A stretch of 64,000 nt of DNA from Oceanobacter antarcticus (GTDB taxonomy: Bacteria > Pseudomonadota > Gammaproteobacteria > Pseudomonadales > Oceanobacteraceae), in assembly GCF_044962685.1 (NCBI RefSeq), contig NZ_JBBKTX010000015.1, forward strand, positions 62,001 to 126,000. The letters are read 5' to 3'. The first letter of the stretch is position 1; each line of letters begins with the position of its first letter. Both the position numbers and the translations under genes were made by a program. Below, piece by piece: positions 37,141 through 45,467 of this stretch. The notes below the pieces were generated by a model. That model was not told the origin of the DNA. It searched no databases and saw only the letters and a list, made by a program, of their open reading frames with translations.

Positions 37141-38448
37141 ATGAACAGCAACAGTCTAGTCGTCATTGGTAACGGTATGGCCTCCAACCGGGTACTGGAA
37201 GAACTGGGTAAAGACCATCCATTCGATGCCATTCATGTACTGAGTGACGAGCATCTTTCCCATTACAACCGCATTATGCTGTCACCACTATTGGCCGACG
37301 AAACCACACTGGATGCGATTACCCCACACGATGCCGACTGGTATCAACAGCGCCGCATTACAGTGCACCTGAATACCCCGGTGGCTCGCATTGATACCCG
37401 ACAAAAAATCGTCGTAGCAGGCAATAACGAGCCGTTCAGCTACCACGCTTTGTTGATCGCCACTGGCTCCCGCTCCGCCATCCCTGCCATGCCGGGTACC
37501 GATAATGGCACCTTGCCAGACAACGTACTGGGGTTTCGTACCATGTCCGATGTCGATGCCATGCTGGCGGCACTGCCGACCCTCAAGCACGCCACCGTGA
37601 TTGGTGCCGGACTGCTCGGAGTTGAAGCGGCTGTCGGCCTCAAAGCCCAGGGAGTAGATGTCACGTTGATGCACCGCAACCCGATCTTGATGAACCGTCA
37701 GCTGGATGCCACCGCTTCCGGTATTTTGCAACGCGAGCTGGAACAACGCGGTATCGACGTCCGCACCGGTGTGTCACCACAAGGATTGGACCTGACGGGC
37801 AACAGCGCCACAGCCGTTCAATACCGCTTGCGCAGCGAACCAGCAGAAGCAGCCGTTAAAACTCTGAACACCGACCTGGTGGTCTTTGCCACCGGCATTC
37901 TTCCTAACCGCGAACTCGCCAGTGCTGCGGGTATAGACACCCAGCGCGGGATCTGCGTTAACGAACGTATGGAAGCTTCGGCAGAGGATGTCTACTCACT
38001 GGGAGAGTGCTGCGAATTTGAAGGATTGACATACGGCCTGGTTGCCCCGATCTGGGAGCAGGCCAAAGTAGTGGCTGCGGGCCTTTTGTCCATCAATGAC
38101 CCATCAGGAAAAAGCCAGTTATCAGGCTATGCCGAACAGGAACATCTGACCAAACTCAAGGTGTCCGGCGTCGATATTCACAGCATGGGACAATTTGAAC
38201 CGTCCGATAACGACCAGATTATCCAGCTTCAGGATCTGAAATCCGGGATCTATAAAAAGCTGGTTATTCGTGAGCAACAGATTGTCGGGGTACTGTGTGT
38301 GGGTGACGTACTGGACTCCAGCTGGTACTTCGACCTGCTCAGTCATAATGCTGACATCAGCGCCATTCGCACCAATCTGATTTTTGGCAAAGGTTATTGT
38401 GAAGACGACACCAGTAAAGCAGGAACCCAAGAAGACAACGCTGCCTGA
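37141..38448 (+). CDS. NirB-like FAD/NAD(P)H oxidoreductase, electron-transfer part only
   Basis: 435 residues that match the N-terminal FAD/NAD module of NirB-type assimilatory nitrite reductases: VVIGNGMASNRVLEEL, SHYNRIMLSPLLAD, LIATGSRSAIPAMPG, VIGAGLLGVEAAVGL and the late FAD motif VYSLGECCEF. It lacks the [2Fe-2S] and siroheme catalytic parts, so it must pass electrons to a separate reductase not in this window. A NasC-like role for nitrate reductase is also possible. The ATG at 37141 has no clear ribosome-binding site; an ATG at 37126, right after the terminator U-run, is in frame. It is a single-gene transcript under sigma-54 and NasT-type control. Confidence 0.85.
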   Translation: MNSNSLVVIGNGMASNRVLEELGKDHPFDAIHVLSDEHLSHYNRIMLSPLLADETTLDAITPHDADWYQQRRITVHLNTPVARIDTRQKIVVAGNNEPFSYHALLIATGSRSAIPAMPGTDNGTLPDNVLGFRTMSDVDAMLAALPTLKHATVIGAGLLGVEAAVGLKAQGVDVTLMHRNPILMNRQLDATASGILQRELEQRGIDVRTGVSPQGLDLTGNSATAVQYRLRSEPAEAAVKTLNTDLVVFATGILPNRELASAAGIDTQRGICVNERMEASAEDVYSLGECCEFEGLTYGLVAPIWEQAKVVAAGLLSINDPSGKSQLSGYAEQEHLTKLKVSGVDIHSMGQFEPSDNDQIIQLQDLKSGIYKKLVIREQQIVGVLCVGDVLDSSWYFDLLSHNADISAIRTNLIFGKGYCEDDTSKAGTQEDNAA

Positions 38449-38481
38449 TATAGCTGAGGTGCGACAGGATGACAGCGGAGA

Positions 38482-38518
38482 AGCAAGATACCAAACAAAA
38501 ATGTCCTGGTATCTTGCT
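38482..38518. terminator. 12-bp hairpin between convergent flavoprotein and Nif11 genes
   Basis: AGCAAGATACCA and TGGTATCTTGCT are exact complements with a 13-base loop. There is no T-run; the position fits a shared terminator. Confidence 0.6.
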
Positions 38519-38574
38519 GAACACTGAACACCCACCGAAGTAAAATCAGCATGCGGACAGATTTTTTCCGCCTG

Positions 38575-38793
38575 CTAAACCCTGAGCAGTGCCTTAACCA
38601 GCCGTTCCGACAGCTGATCTTCGGTAAACTGTGGTTCATTGGGTGGGTACAAGGAATCTTCCACCAACTCGAAACCGTTATCCCGAGCCAATGCAAACAG
38701 CTCTTTCATCTTCAGGCACGCTTTCAACTGCGCAGCCAGCTCTGCATCCTGACGTGCTTTTTCCGCGAAGGCTTTAACCACAGCAACAGACAT
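38575..38793 (-). CDS. Nif11-family small protein
   Basis: 72 residues. The pattern MSVAVVKAFAEKARQDAELA, then LKMKELFALARDNGFELVED, is that of the Nif11 domain. That domain is found in small proteins of nitrogen-fixation clusters and in leader peptides of some ribosomal natural products. There is no Gly-Gly cleavage site, no cysteine-rich core and no modification enzyme nearby, so a nif-associated role is more likely than a peptide product. AGGAAG precedes the ATG. A sigma-54 type promoter and an upstream NifA-type site are listed separately. Confidence 0.8.
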   Translation of the reverse strand: MSVAVVKAFAEKARQDAELAAQLKACLKMKELFALARDNGFELVEDSLYPPNEPQFTEDQLSERLVKALLRV

Positions 38794-38836
38794 TTGTTTA
38801 CTTCCTATTCGATTTAGTTAATGACTATTACCCATC

Positions 38837-38852
38837 GCAAATATCGAACCAG
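38837..38852 (-). promoter_or_regulatory. Sigma-54-type promoter of the Nif11 gene
   Basis: On the minus strand TGGTTCGATATTTGC has GG-N10-GC spacing and a perfect TTGC -12 box. The -24 box is TGGTTC instead of TGGCAC. The start would lie near 38825, about 32 bases before the ATG. Confidence 0.5.
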
Positions 38853-38989
38853 CTCTCACCTCGTCATCAAACGCTGCACGGAAAAAAAAATATCAATAAA
38901 AATCAAATACTTATAATTAAAAAATAAAAACATGACCAACCAAAATTCAAGAGCTGCCTGTTACTACTCCCACGTTGACACAAACATTT

Positions 38990-39005
38990 TGTAGCCTTTA
39001 CAACA
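38990..39005. promoter_or_regulatory. NifA-type upstream activator site
   Basis: TGT, ten bases, ACA (TGTAGCCTTTACAACA), the NifA recognition pattern. It is about 140 bases upstream of the promoter at 38837, a normal enhancer distance. The motif is short, so chance occurrence is possible. Confidence 0.45.
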
Positions 39006-39188
39006 AACATGACACGGCACTATCGGGCCAAACAGGCCAAACCATCGCCGCAATAACAAGGTAACAAAAAATGTCGTAACAACGACAACGACGCTGAAAA
39101 ATACCGAAAACAACGATGGAAAAAGGTGAGAAAAAGCTTGGGAAAAGACGCTTGCTGGGATAAATAGCCCAGGAGCAAACCAGCAGCC

Positions 39189-39218
39189 AAAAAGGACAGA
39201 AACGCGATGTTTCTGCCC
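39189..39218 (-). terminator. Porin gene terminator
   Basis: On the minus strand a 10-bp stem GGGCAGAAAC/GTTTCTGTCC, with one G-U pair and a five-base loop, is followed by TTTTT. It starts about 10 bases past the porin stop. Confidence 0.75.
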
Positions 39219-39228
39219 CGGAAACCAA

Positions 39229-40332
39229 TCAGAACTTCAGCACAATACCGGCAGAGACAGCCTGAGGGTCGTTGCCCGCCGTCGTTTTCAACTCATCATT
39301 CACACCACCGTCAACGCCCTGATAACGGGCATTGGCATCGTTCGCCGTACGGGTATAAACGGCATAGGTTGTCAGTACTTTGGACATCGAGCGCTCAACT
39401 CCCAAAGACGTCATAACGGCATCGGTATCGTTGCTGCCCTTGTAGCTCTCTGCTACAAATACACTGCCAATCCATTTGAACGAGCCGTCTTTTAATGCCA
39501 GCTGAGCTCCCCAGGCCTTACGATCCAGATCGCCAGATTTACGCAAGTTTTCAGCCAGCACGACCCCGGTCCAGTCCCCCTGCTTGTATTGGGTCGCCGC
39601 ACGGGTGAGATGCATATTGGCGCTAGCACCATTTTTCCAGTAATCATGCGCCAGCGCTGCCACCAGACCGCCCTGCTTCCAGGTCACGCCCATGGCAGCA
39701 AATCCGGCATCGTTATTATCAACCGTGCCTTTACTGTCAGTGGCCTCTGCCGAATACTGCGCCGACAACGCGACCTTGCTGCGACCACTCTCGACATAGT
39801 AGGTACCCAGCAGCATATTCGCGACGCGCTTGTCCGCTTTATTGCCAGACGTAGCACCAGCACCCATGATGGCGCGACGATCGGCTACGGTATCACCCAG
39901 CATCGCCAATCCCCCCACAGACTTCGCCAGGGTATCGTGGTAACCCGCCTTCACTTCCCAGTGGGTAACGCCTTTTTCCAACCCTCTCAGTCCCAGATAC
40001 GAGTTACGCGTGGCGAAGGTATCACCATCATGGCCATCCAGATTGATTGTTTGTTCCAGTTGATAAAAGGCCACCAAGTCATCAACTCCTGTCGGTATTT
40101 CTCCCTTGAAACCAATACGCGACGAGTTGGAAGACAAACTGACATCGCCATCTGACAGGCCACTGCCATTGTCGACCTCACTTGCGTCAACACCGGAGTC
40201 CATATAGCTCAACGCCAGGTGAAACTTGCCATACACTTCGAGGCTGCTTTCAGACACATCAACAGCATAGACATTTTGAGACATAAAAAAGCAACAGGCT
40301 GATACAGTCGTTGCTTGGAAAAGGAATTTCAT
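39229..40332 (-). CDS. Gram-negative general porin
   Basis: 367 residues. The N-terminus (MKFLFQATTVSACCFFMSQN, then VYAVDVSES) is a signal peptide with an unusual CC pair. The mature part begins SLEVYGKFHLALSYMD and contains NSSRIGFKGEIPTGVDDLVA and ATRNSYLGLRGLEKGVTHWE, as in OmpC/porin_4 family trimeric porins. It ends VSAGIVLKF, with the terminal Phe needed for outer-membrane insertion. No ribosome-binding site is evident before the ATG, so the start is less certain than the family. Confidence 0.88.
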   Translation of the reverse strand: MKFLFQATTVSACCFFMSQNVYAVDVSESSLEVYGKFHLALSYMDSGVDASEVDNGSGLSDGDVSLSSNSSRIGFKGEIPTGVDDLVAFYQLEQTINLDGHDGDTFATRNSYLGLRGLEKGVTHWEVKAGYHDTLAKSVGGLAMLGDTVADRRAIMGAGATSGNKADKRVANMLLGTYYVESGRSKVALSAQYSAEATDSKGTVDNNDAGFAAMGVTWKQGGLVAALAHDYWKNGASANMHLTRAATQYKQGDWTGVVLAENLRKSGDLDRKAWGAQLALKDGSFKWIGSVFVAESYKGSNDTDAVMTSLGVERSMSKVLTTYAVYTRTANDANARYQGVDGGVNDELKTTAGNDPQAVSAGIVLKF

Positions 40333-40582
40333 AGAAGGGAGGTTCCAGATTTACTCGAGGGGCCGTAACGGATTTAGTTATCAAGAGAAACCAGACCAGT
40401 ATCTTCAGGACACTCAGTCGTGCTACAGAACCAGCCTTGCCTGACGGGTCTATACCCTGACAGCGAATGACAAACGCAAGTAACCTTGACCAGTAACACA
40501 CCCAAGCACGTCATTAATCACAAGATCGGCCATTCTTCAGATTGGTGGTCGATTTCTCAGGGGCGGCATTGTCATCCAAAAG

Positions 40583-40605
40583 ACATAAATATGAAATATT
40601 TATGT
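40583..40605. promoter_or_regulatory. 10-bp AT-rich palindrome, possible operator
   Basis: ACATAAATAT and ATATTTATGT are exact complements separated by GAA. It could be an operator for the porin gene (250 bases downstream on the minus strand) or an AT hairpin. The regulator is unknown. Confidence 0.4.
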
Positions 40606-40676
40606 AATCAATTTGTCATAAAAAGAGACTTCTTGACTTTTCTGCAGCCAATCACGGACACGATTGCCGTTCAGCG

Positions 40677-40700
40677 GCCTGGATGCCTGGATGCCTGGAT
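40677..40700. repeat. 8-bp tandem repeat, three copies
   Basis: GCCTGGAT repeated three times head to tail in non-coding DNA upstream of the porin. Such tracts can vary in copy number by slippage; no reading frame is affected here. Confidence 0.8.
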
Positions 40701-40927
40701 GGTGACAATGGCATAAGAAGGGAAAAATAAAGCCAGGTGGGCGGAGAATGAAAAGACAAGATAAGAGCGAAAACCGCAGACACTGACACGGATACCGGAT
40801 CATGCGCTGGTAATATTCAACCAGCCAATCCCGTCAGAGAATAAATACACTGTCATTTCCAGATGCCAGCCAGGCTACATCGACCTGATAGCTGACCGGC
40901 ACGGGTATCATGGCAGCCGCTACCGAA

Positions 40928-41515
40928 TTACCGGGTAACACCCAACGCTGCCAGCAACTCCTTATCCGAGAAGATATGTCCCCATACCTTGTCGAGGGCT
41001 TCGTTCACCCACTCCTGGTTATAACTGGCGACTGGCGCAGCCACCACAGAACGGCTCTCGTTAAGTTGGTAAGGTTTGCTGAACTGACGTGGGCCATTAA
41101 TGACGGTAACACTCAGTTTCAGATCAAATGAACATTTCGAGACGATCACGCCTTCGTTACACTCATACTTGAACGTATTGATATCAAGCTGGAATTTCAG
41201 TGGATCCAACGTACTGCTGCCACCAAACCCCAGCTCTGCCAACGTGGTTTTCAAACGTTTGGTCAGTGTTTCATACAGTGCGATATCCGCCATCAGCGGC
41301 GAATTTTCTGGTAAACGACCACCCCGATAGCCAATCAGGTCATCATCAACACCCCGGTCGTCCAGCACCCGCACCAGAGCATTACGGTCGGCACTGAGCT
41401 GGCCACTGCCAACGTCACTGCGGTCGTTCAGTTCAATCACCTGAGGCGACAGCACACAGCCACTCAAGCCTGCGACCAACGCCGCAACACACATTATTCT
41501 TGTCATTCCAAACAT
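40928..41515 (-). CDS. yajG: YajG-family lipoprotein
   Basis: 195 residues starting MFGMTRIMCVAALVAGLSGC. The lipobox LSGC fits a lipid-anchored protein. The frame is open a further 31 codons upstream, but those lie inside yaaA. The body (VVNGPRQ-like NGPRQFSKPYQLNESRS and VNEALDKVWGHIFSDKEL) matches the YajG family of outer-membrane lipoproteins of unknown function. It begins one base after the yaaA stop, so the two are co-transcribed. Confidence 0.75.
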   Translation of the reverse strand: MFGMTRIMCVAALVAGLSGCVLSPQVIELNDRSDVGSGQLSADRNALVRVLDDRGVDDDLIGYRGGRLPENSPLMADIALYETLTKRLKTTLAELGFGGSSTLDPLKFQLDINTFKYECNEGVIVSKCSFDLKLSVTVINGPRQFSKPYQLNESRSVVAAPVASYNQEWVNEALDKVWGHIFSDKELLAALGVTR

Positions 41516-41516
41516 C

Positions 41517-42305
41517 TTACTTCTCCGGCAGGTCGGCTTCGCGACGATTAAAAACCCAGGTATTGCCCTGGGAGTCTTGCGGGCTGTAACGGTATCCGGC
41601 CATATCAAATGCCTTTAGTTCTGCGGCATGGTCGATACGATGATTGATCAGATAACGAGTCATCAATCCTCGGGCTTTTTTGGCATAAAAACTGATAATT
41701 TTGAACTGGCCGTTCTTTTCGTCTTTAAAGACCGGTGTGATCAGTTCCGCATTCAGTTTTTTGCTTTGTACCGATTTGAAATATTCGTTCGACGCCAGAT
41801 TCACCACCACCTGACTGCGGTGCTCGGCTAGCTCACCGTTGAGGGCATCGGTGATACGTCCACCCCAGAATTCGTACAGATCCTTGCCCCGGCTATTCTT
41901 TAGCCTGGTGCCCATTTCCAACCGATAAGGAGCCATCAGATCCAGTGGTTTGAGCATACCGTACAAGCCACTCAACATACGGATATGCTGCTGGGCAAAG
42001 TCGAGGTCATCCTGCGACAAGGTTTCAGCTGCCAGCCCAGTGTAGACGTCGCCCTTGAAGGCTAAAAATGCCTGTTTGGCATTGGCTTCCGACAGAGGCA
42101 GAGACCAGCTGGAATAACGTTCCACGTTTAATTCCGCCAGCTTGCTACTCAGCCCCATAAGACCACTGATTTCTTCCGCAGAGTACATTCGCAACACATC
42201 AATCAGCTCGGCCGACTCGTCCAGAAAGCCCGCTTGGCTGGTACGCCGAGTGGTCGCAGGGGTTTCGTAGTCGAGCGTCTTGGCCGGCGATAATAACGTC
42301 AACAT
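41517..42305 (-). CDS. yaaA: Peroxide stress protein YaaA
   Basis: 262 residues with the diagnostic start MLTLLSPAKTLDYETPA. Other family segments are YTGLAAETLSQDDLDFAQ, MLSGLYGMLKPLDLMAPYR and NLASNEYFKSV. YaaA lowers free iron and protects DNA during peroxide stress; it binds DNA through a helix-hairpin-helix fold. I chose the ATG at 42305; the longer frame adds 22 unrelated residues. Confidence 0.93.
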   Translation of the reverse strand: MLTLLSPAKTLDYETPATTRRTSQAGFLDESAELIDVLRMYSAEEISGLMGLSSKLAELNVERYSSWSLPLSEANAKQAFLAFKGDVYTGLAAETLSQDDLDFAQQHIRMLSGLYGMLKPLDLMAPYRLEMGTRLKNSRGKDLYEFWGGRITDALNGELAEHRSQVVVNLASNEYFKSVQSKKLNAELITPVFKDEKNGQFKIISFYAKKARGLMTRYLINHRIDHAAELKAFDMAGYRYSPQDSQGNTWVFNRREADLPEK

Positions 42306-42726
42306 GGCGTAAGCATATCCATCTAAATAAGCAGAGCGGACGATAATACCGGCGCAACCGCTGCAACCCAAGCATTCACGATGGCAGAGAGCGGCAGTTT
42401 TTTCGATCCGTATAATAGCATTCCACTATAAGACCCTGCTGTTTGTTAGTTTTTCACCCGACTGTTCACAAATCCACCATGTGCTACAATCCGCCGCTTT
42501 CCTGAACATCGGCCATGCCAGACGCCGTTGTCGGTACCACCTGATGTGTTTGCCCTTGTGCATCCACGCCGGGATCCCGAGTCAACGCTGACCCAGCCTG
42601 AGCAACTGTTTTATACATTTTACAGGTTATACAGGCATGGCTTCTATCCAGTCTGGCAGGCGTTAACCGGAACCAACGCGCACTCGCAGCGGCTCCACAC
42701 GGTAAGAAAGCAAGAGGGTTTACCCA
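42306..42726. other. Divergent region between yaaA and purE
   Basis: 421 bases. TTTATACATTTTACAGGTTA near 42610-42630 is a plausible purE promoter area with a TTATACA direct repeat. No convincing PurR palindrome was found. Confidence 0.4.
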
Positions 42727-43221
42727 ATGACAGTACAGGTTGGCATCATCATGGGATCCAAGAGTGATTGGCCCACCATGCAACACGCCGCCGAGATGCT
42801 TGATTCTCTGGGCGTTGCCTATGAAGTCAAAGTGGTGTCTGCACACCGTACGCCGGATTTGCTGTTTGATTACGCCAAAACCGCCCAGGCACGGGGCCTC
42901 AAGGTACTGATTGCCGGTGCTGGCGGTGCTGCTCACCTGCCGGGTATGGCAGCGTCGCAGACGTCTTTGCCAGTACTTGGCGTGCCGGTCAAATCCCGCG
43001 CCCTCAATGGCCTCGATTCATTGCTGTCCATTGTGCAGATGCCCGGTGGTATTGCCGTGGGCACCCTGGCGATTGGCGATGCCGGAGCCAAAAATGCCGG
43101 CTTGCTGGCTGCCCAGATTCTCGCCACCAGTGATCACGAGCTGCTCAAACGTGTGGATGCGTTCCGCGCCCAACAGACAGAAACCATCCTCTCCGAGCCA
43201 GACCCGCGAGACGTGTTCTGA
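42727..43221 (+). CDS. purE: N5-carboxyaminoimidazole ribonucleotide mutase PurE
   Basis: 164 residues, the usual size for class I PurE. GIIMGSKSDWPTMQHAAEML and VVSAHRTPDLLFDYA are the active-site motifs (SDW and SAHRTP), and GAGGAAHLPGMAAS is the third conserved block. It converts N5-CAIR to CAIR in purine synthesis. It is followed by purK, separated by a strong terminator. Confidence 0.96.
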   Translation: MTVQVGIIMGSKSDWPTMQHAAEMLDSLGVAYEVKVVSAHRTPDLLFDYAKTAQARGLKVLIAGAGGAAHLPGMAASQTSLPVLGVPVKSRALNGLDSLLSIVQMPGGIAVGTLAIGDAGAKNAGLLAAQILATSDHELLKRVDAFRAQQTETILSEPDPRDVF

Positions 43222-43265
43222 GCGAGCAGGTAAACTCTCCGATTATTCGGTTTATAAATCCCGTG

Positions 43266-43297
43266 AAAGCGGCCACTTGATGGCCGCTTTTATTGTT
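43266..43297 (+). terminator. Terminator or attenuator between purE and purK
   Basis: AAAGCGGCCA and TGGCCGCTTT flank a CTTGA loop, followed by TATTGTTT. It lies 41 bases before purK, so purK probably also depends on read-through. Confidence 0.75.
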
Positions 43298-43337
43298 TGA
43301 AAGCACGCGATATTCGCCAGACCAAGGTAGCAAATTT

Positions 43338-44408
43338 ATGAACATCGGCATTCTGGGCAACGGCCAGCTGGGCCAGATGCTGGCCGCCAGCATCTCCGAC
43401 CTGAGCGACATTAAGGTCAGTCTCTACGACTTGCGCGCCCACTCCGACGCAACACTGCAGACATTTATTGCATCGGTCGATTTAATCTCATACGAGACCG
43501 AGAATATTCCGGCCGCCATCGTCAGCCAGCTCGAAAGCTGTGCCGACAAGCTGTTCCCCGGCCTGGATGCACTCAAAACCTTTCAGAATCGTTTGCTGGA
43601 AAAAAACGCCCTGCGTGCGGCTGGCATAACCACGGCGGAATTCGCAGCGGTCAACTCTCTCGATGACCTGAAAGCCGCCATAGTCACACTCGGCTTGCCC
43701 ATCGTATTAAAAACCACCACCGAAGGTTACGACGGCAAAGGCCAGTATGTGCTCCGCAGCGCCGCAGACGCGGAACCGGCCTGGGCAAGCATTGGCAATC
43801 GCGAGCTGATCGCCGAAGCCTTTGTGCCTTTTACACGGGAAACGTCCGTCATCGCCAGTCGAGACCGGGACGGCAACCTGGTGATCTGGCCAATGACCGA
43901 AAACGTTCACCACGACGGTATTTTGCGCTATTCACTCTACCCGGCTGCCGACGTCAGTGACGCCAAAACAGAGCAGGCCCAACAGTATATTCGTCAGCTG
44001 GCAGACAGCCTTGATTACGTCGGCACCCTCACACTGGAACTGTTTGACACCGATACCGGACTGGTTGCCAACGAAGTCGCTCCCCGAGTTCACAACTCCG
44101 GGCACTGGTCGATTGAAGGTGCCGCAACCAGCCAGTTCCGCAACCATATGCTGGCTGTCGCTGGTAAACCGCTGGGAAGTACTCACTCCCGTTACCCCGC
44201 CGTTGCCATGCTCAACGTGATCAGCGACGAAGCACCCACGCTAGCCGCCACAGGTCTCACGAATGTCTTTGTCCACTCCTACGGCAAAGAAGCCCGACCG
44301 GCCCGTAAACTCGGACACGTCACGGTGGTAGCCAACAGCACCACCGAACGCGACAATACCATCACGCAACTGGCCGGGCTGATGCCTGCCGGTGTGTGGC
44401 AGCACTAA
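43338..44408 (+). CDS. purK: N5-carboxyaminoimidazole ribonucleotide synthase PurK
   Basis: 356 residues, ATP-grasp enzyme. It starts MNIGILGNGQLGQMLA. ATP-grasp segments include IVLKTTTEGYDGKGQYVLRS and VNEVAPRVHNSGHWSIEG-type motifs (here VANEVAPRVHNSGHWSIEG). It makes N5-CAIR from AIR, ATP and bicarbonate, upstream of PurE. The ATG at 43338 was chosen over an upstream frame start at 43293 that falls in the terminator. Confidence 0.95.
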   Translation: MNIGILGNGQLGQMLAASISDLSDIKVSLYDLRAHSDATLQTFIASVDLISYETENIPAAIVSQLESCADKLFPGLDALKTFQNRLLEKNALRAAGITTAEFAAVNSLDDLKAAIVTLGLPIVLKTTTEGYDGKGQYVLRSAADAEPAWASIGNRELIAEAFVPFTRETSVIASRDRDGNLVIWPMTENVHHDGILRYSLYPAADVSDAKTEQAQQYIRQLADSLDYVGTLTLELFDTDTGLVANEVAPRVHNSGHWSIEGAATSQFRNHMLAVAGKPLGSTHSRYPAVAMLNVISDEAPTLAATGLTNVFVHSYGKEARPARKLGHVTVVANSTTERDNTITQLAGLMPAGVWQH

Positions 44409-44420
44409 CAGGGAATCTCC

Positions 44421-44975
44421 ATGGCCAAGTCACTGCAAGAACAAATGCTGGAAATGGGTCTGGTTAACCAGAAAAAAGCCAAAAAAAATGCCAAGGAACT
44501 GAAAAAATCCGCGCATCTGAAGCGTACCGGTAGCGAAGATGCACCGGAAGACACCCAGGCCAGCGCCGAAGCATCACGCAAGGCCAAGGCAGAACGGGAT
44601 CGCGAACTGAACCGCCAGAAAGAAGCCGAAGCCCAACAAAAAGCCATCTCGGCCCAGATTCGCCAGTTGATCCAGACGAATACCGTTGAGTGCGATGGCG
44701 ATATCAAATACAACTTCCTGCACGACAAAAAGGTCAAGCAGATGTACGTCAATCAGGCAGTCTGGGATCGACTCAGCCGTGGCCAGCTGGCGATTATCCT
44801 GTTCGAGCAAACCCGCCAGGGCCCTACCTACAAGGTGGTGCCATTACCGGTGGCCGAAAAAATCCGCCAACGGGCAGCCGATCACTACATTCTGATTGCA
44901 GAATCCGCTGGCGAAGAAATGGACGAAGATGATCCATACGCCGCCTACCAGATTCCTGACGATCTGATGTGGTAA
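44421..44975 (+). CDS. DUF2058 (YaiL-like) protein
   Basis: 184 residues. The N-terminal 85 residues are a charged Lys/Glu/Ala helix starting MAKSLQEQMLEMGLVNQKKA. The C-terminal domain has YNFLHDKKVKQMYVNQAVWD and YKVVPLPVAEKIRQR. These nucleoprotein-like YaiL proteins have no firm function. It starts 12 bases after purK and may be co-transcribed. Confidence 0.88.
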   Translation: MAKSLQEQMLEMGLVNQKKAKKNAKELKKSAHLKRTGSEDAPEDTQASAEASRKAKAERDRELNRQKEAEAQQKAISAQIRQLIQTNTVECDGDIKYNFLHDKKVKQMYVNQAVWDRLSRGQLAIILFEQTRQGPTYKVVPLPVAEKIRQRAADHYILIAESAGEEMDEDDPYAAYQIPDDLMW

Positions 44976-45073
44976 AGGTGGTAGATGTGGTCATAGCGGC
45001 GCAGTATTTATGAGTGATCAACAAGCCTTTTGAATAGATGTCCCCTATAGCTATGCCCTACAGGAATTGAATT

Positions 45074-45394
45074 ATGTACATCACCACCACCCCGAATATC
45101 GAAGGCAAAACCATTACCTCCTATCGCGGCATCGTGGCCGGAGAAACCGTACTCGGCGCAAACATCTTCAAGGATCTGTTTGCCGGTATTCGCGACATTG
45201 TCGGTGGCCGCTCCGCTACCTATGAAAAAGAGCTGCAAAAAGCCCGCGATATTGCCTTGCAAGAACTGCAACAACGCGCTGCCGGGCTGGGAGCCAACGC
45301 GGTGGTTGGCGTTGATATCGACTATGAAGTCATGGGTAAAACCAACGGCATGCTGATGGTTTCTGCCAGCGGCACGGCAGTGGTGGTTGAATAA
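45074..45394 (+). CDS. ybjQ: YbjQ-family (UPF0145) protein
   Basis: 106 residues. ITTTPNIEGKTITSYRGIVA and GLGANAVVGVDIDYEVMG mark the YbjQ/DUF74 fold, a pentameric small protein thought to bind metal. The ribosome-binding site is CAGGAA before the ATG. It is a single gene. Confidence 0.92.
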   Translation: MYITTTPNIEGKTITSYRGIVAGETVLGANIFKDLFAGIRDIVGGRSATYEKELQKARDIALQELQQRAAGLGANAVVGVDIDYEVMGKTNGMLMVSASGTAVVVE

Positions 45395-45467
45395 TCACCA
45401 GCGATAGTCTGACTTGTCCGTAACACTCTCCACCCAGAAGCCAACCGGAGCGTGTTACCGGCAGGTA

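Larger units (their letters stand above)
40333..40927. other. Intergenic region upstream of the porin gene
   Basis: 595 bases, no gene supported. It contains an AT-rich palindrome (40583-40605) and a threefold 8-bp tandem repeat (40677-40700), listed below. The remainder shows no recognisable element. Confidence 0.5.

Noticed and set aside
38575..38793. Nif11 protein as a ribosomal natural-product precursor
   Set aside because: No Gly-Gly leader cleavage site, no core peptide and no modification or export genes nearby.
42306..42726. PurR operator upstream of purE
   Set aside because: No ACGCAAACGTTTGCGT-like palindrome was found.
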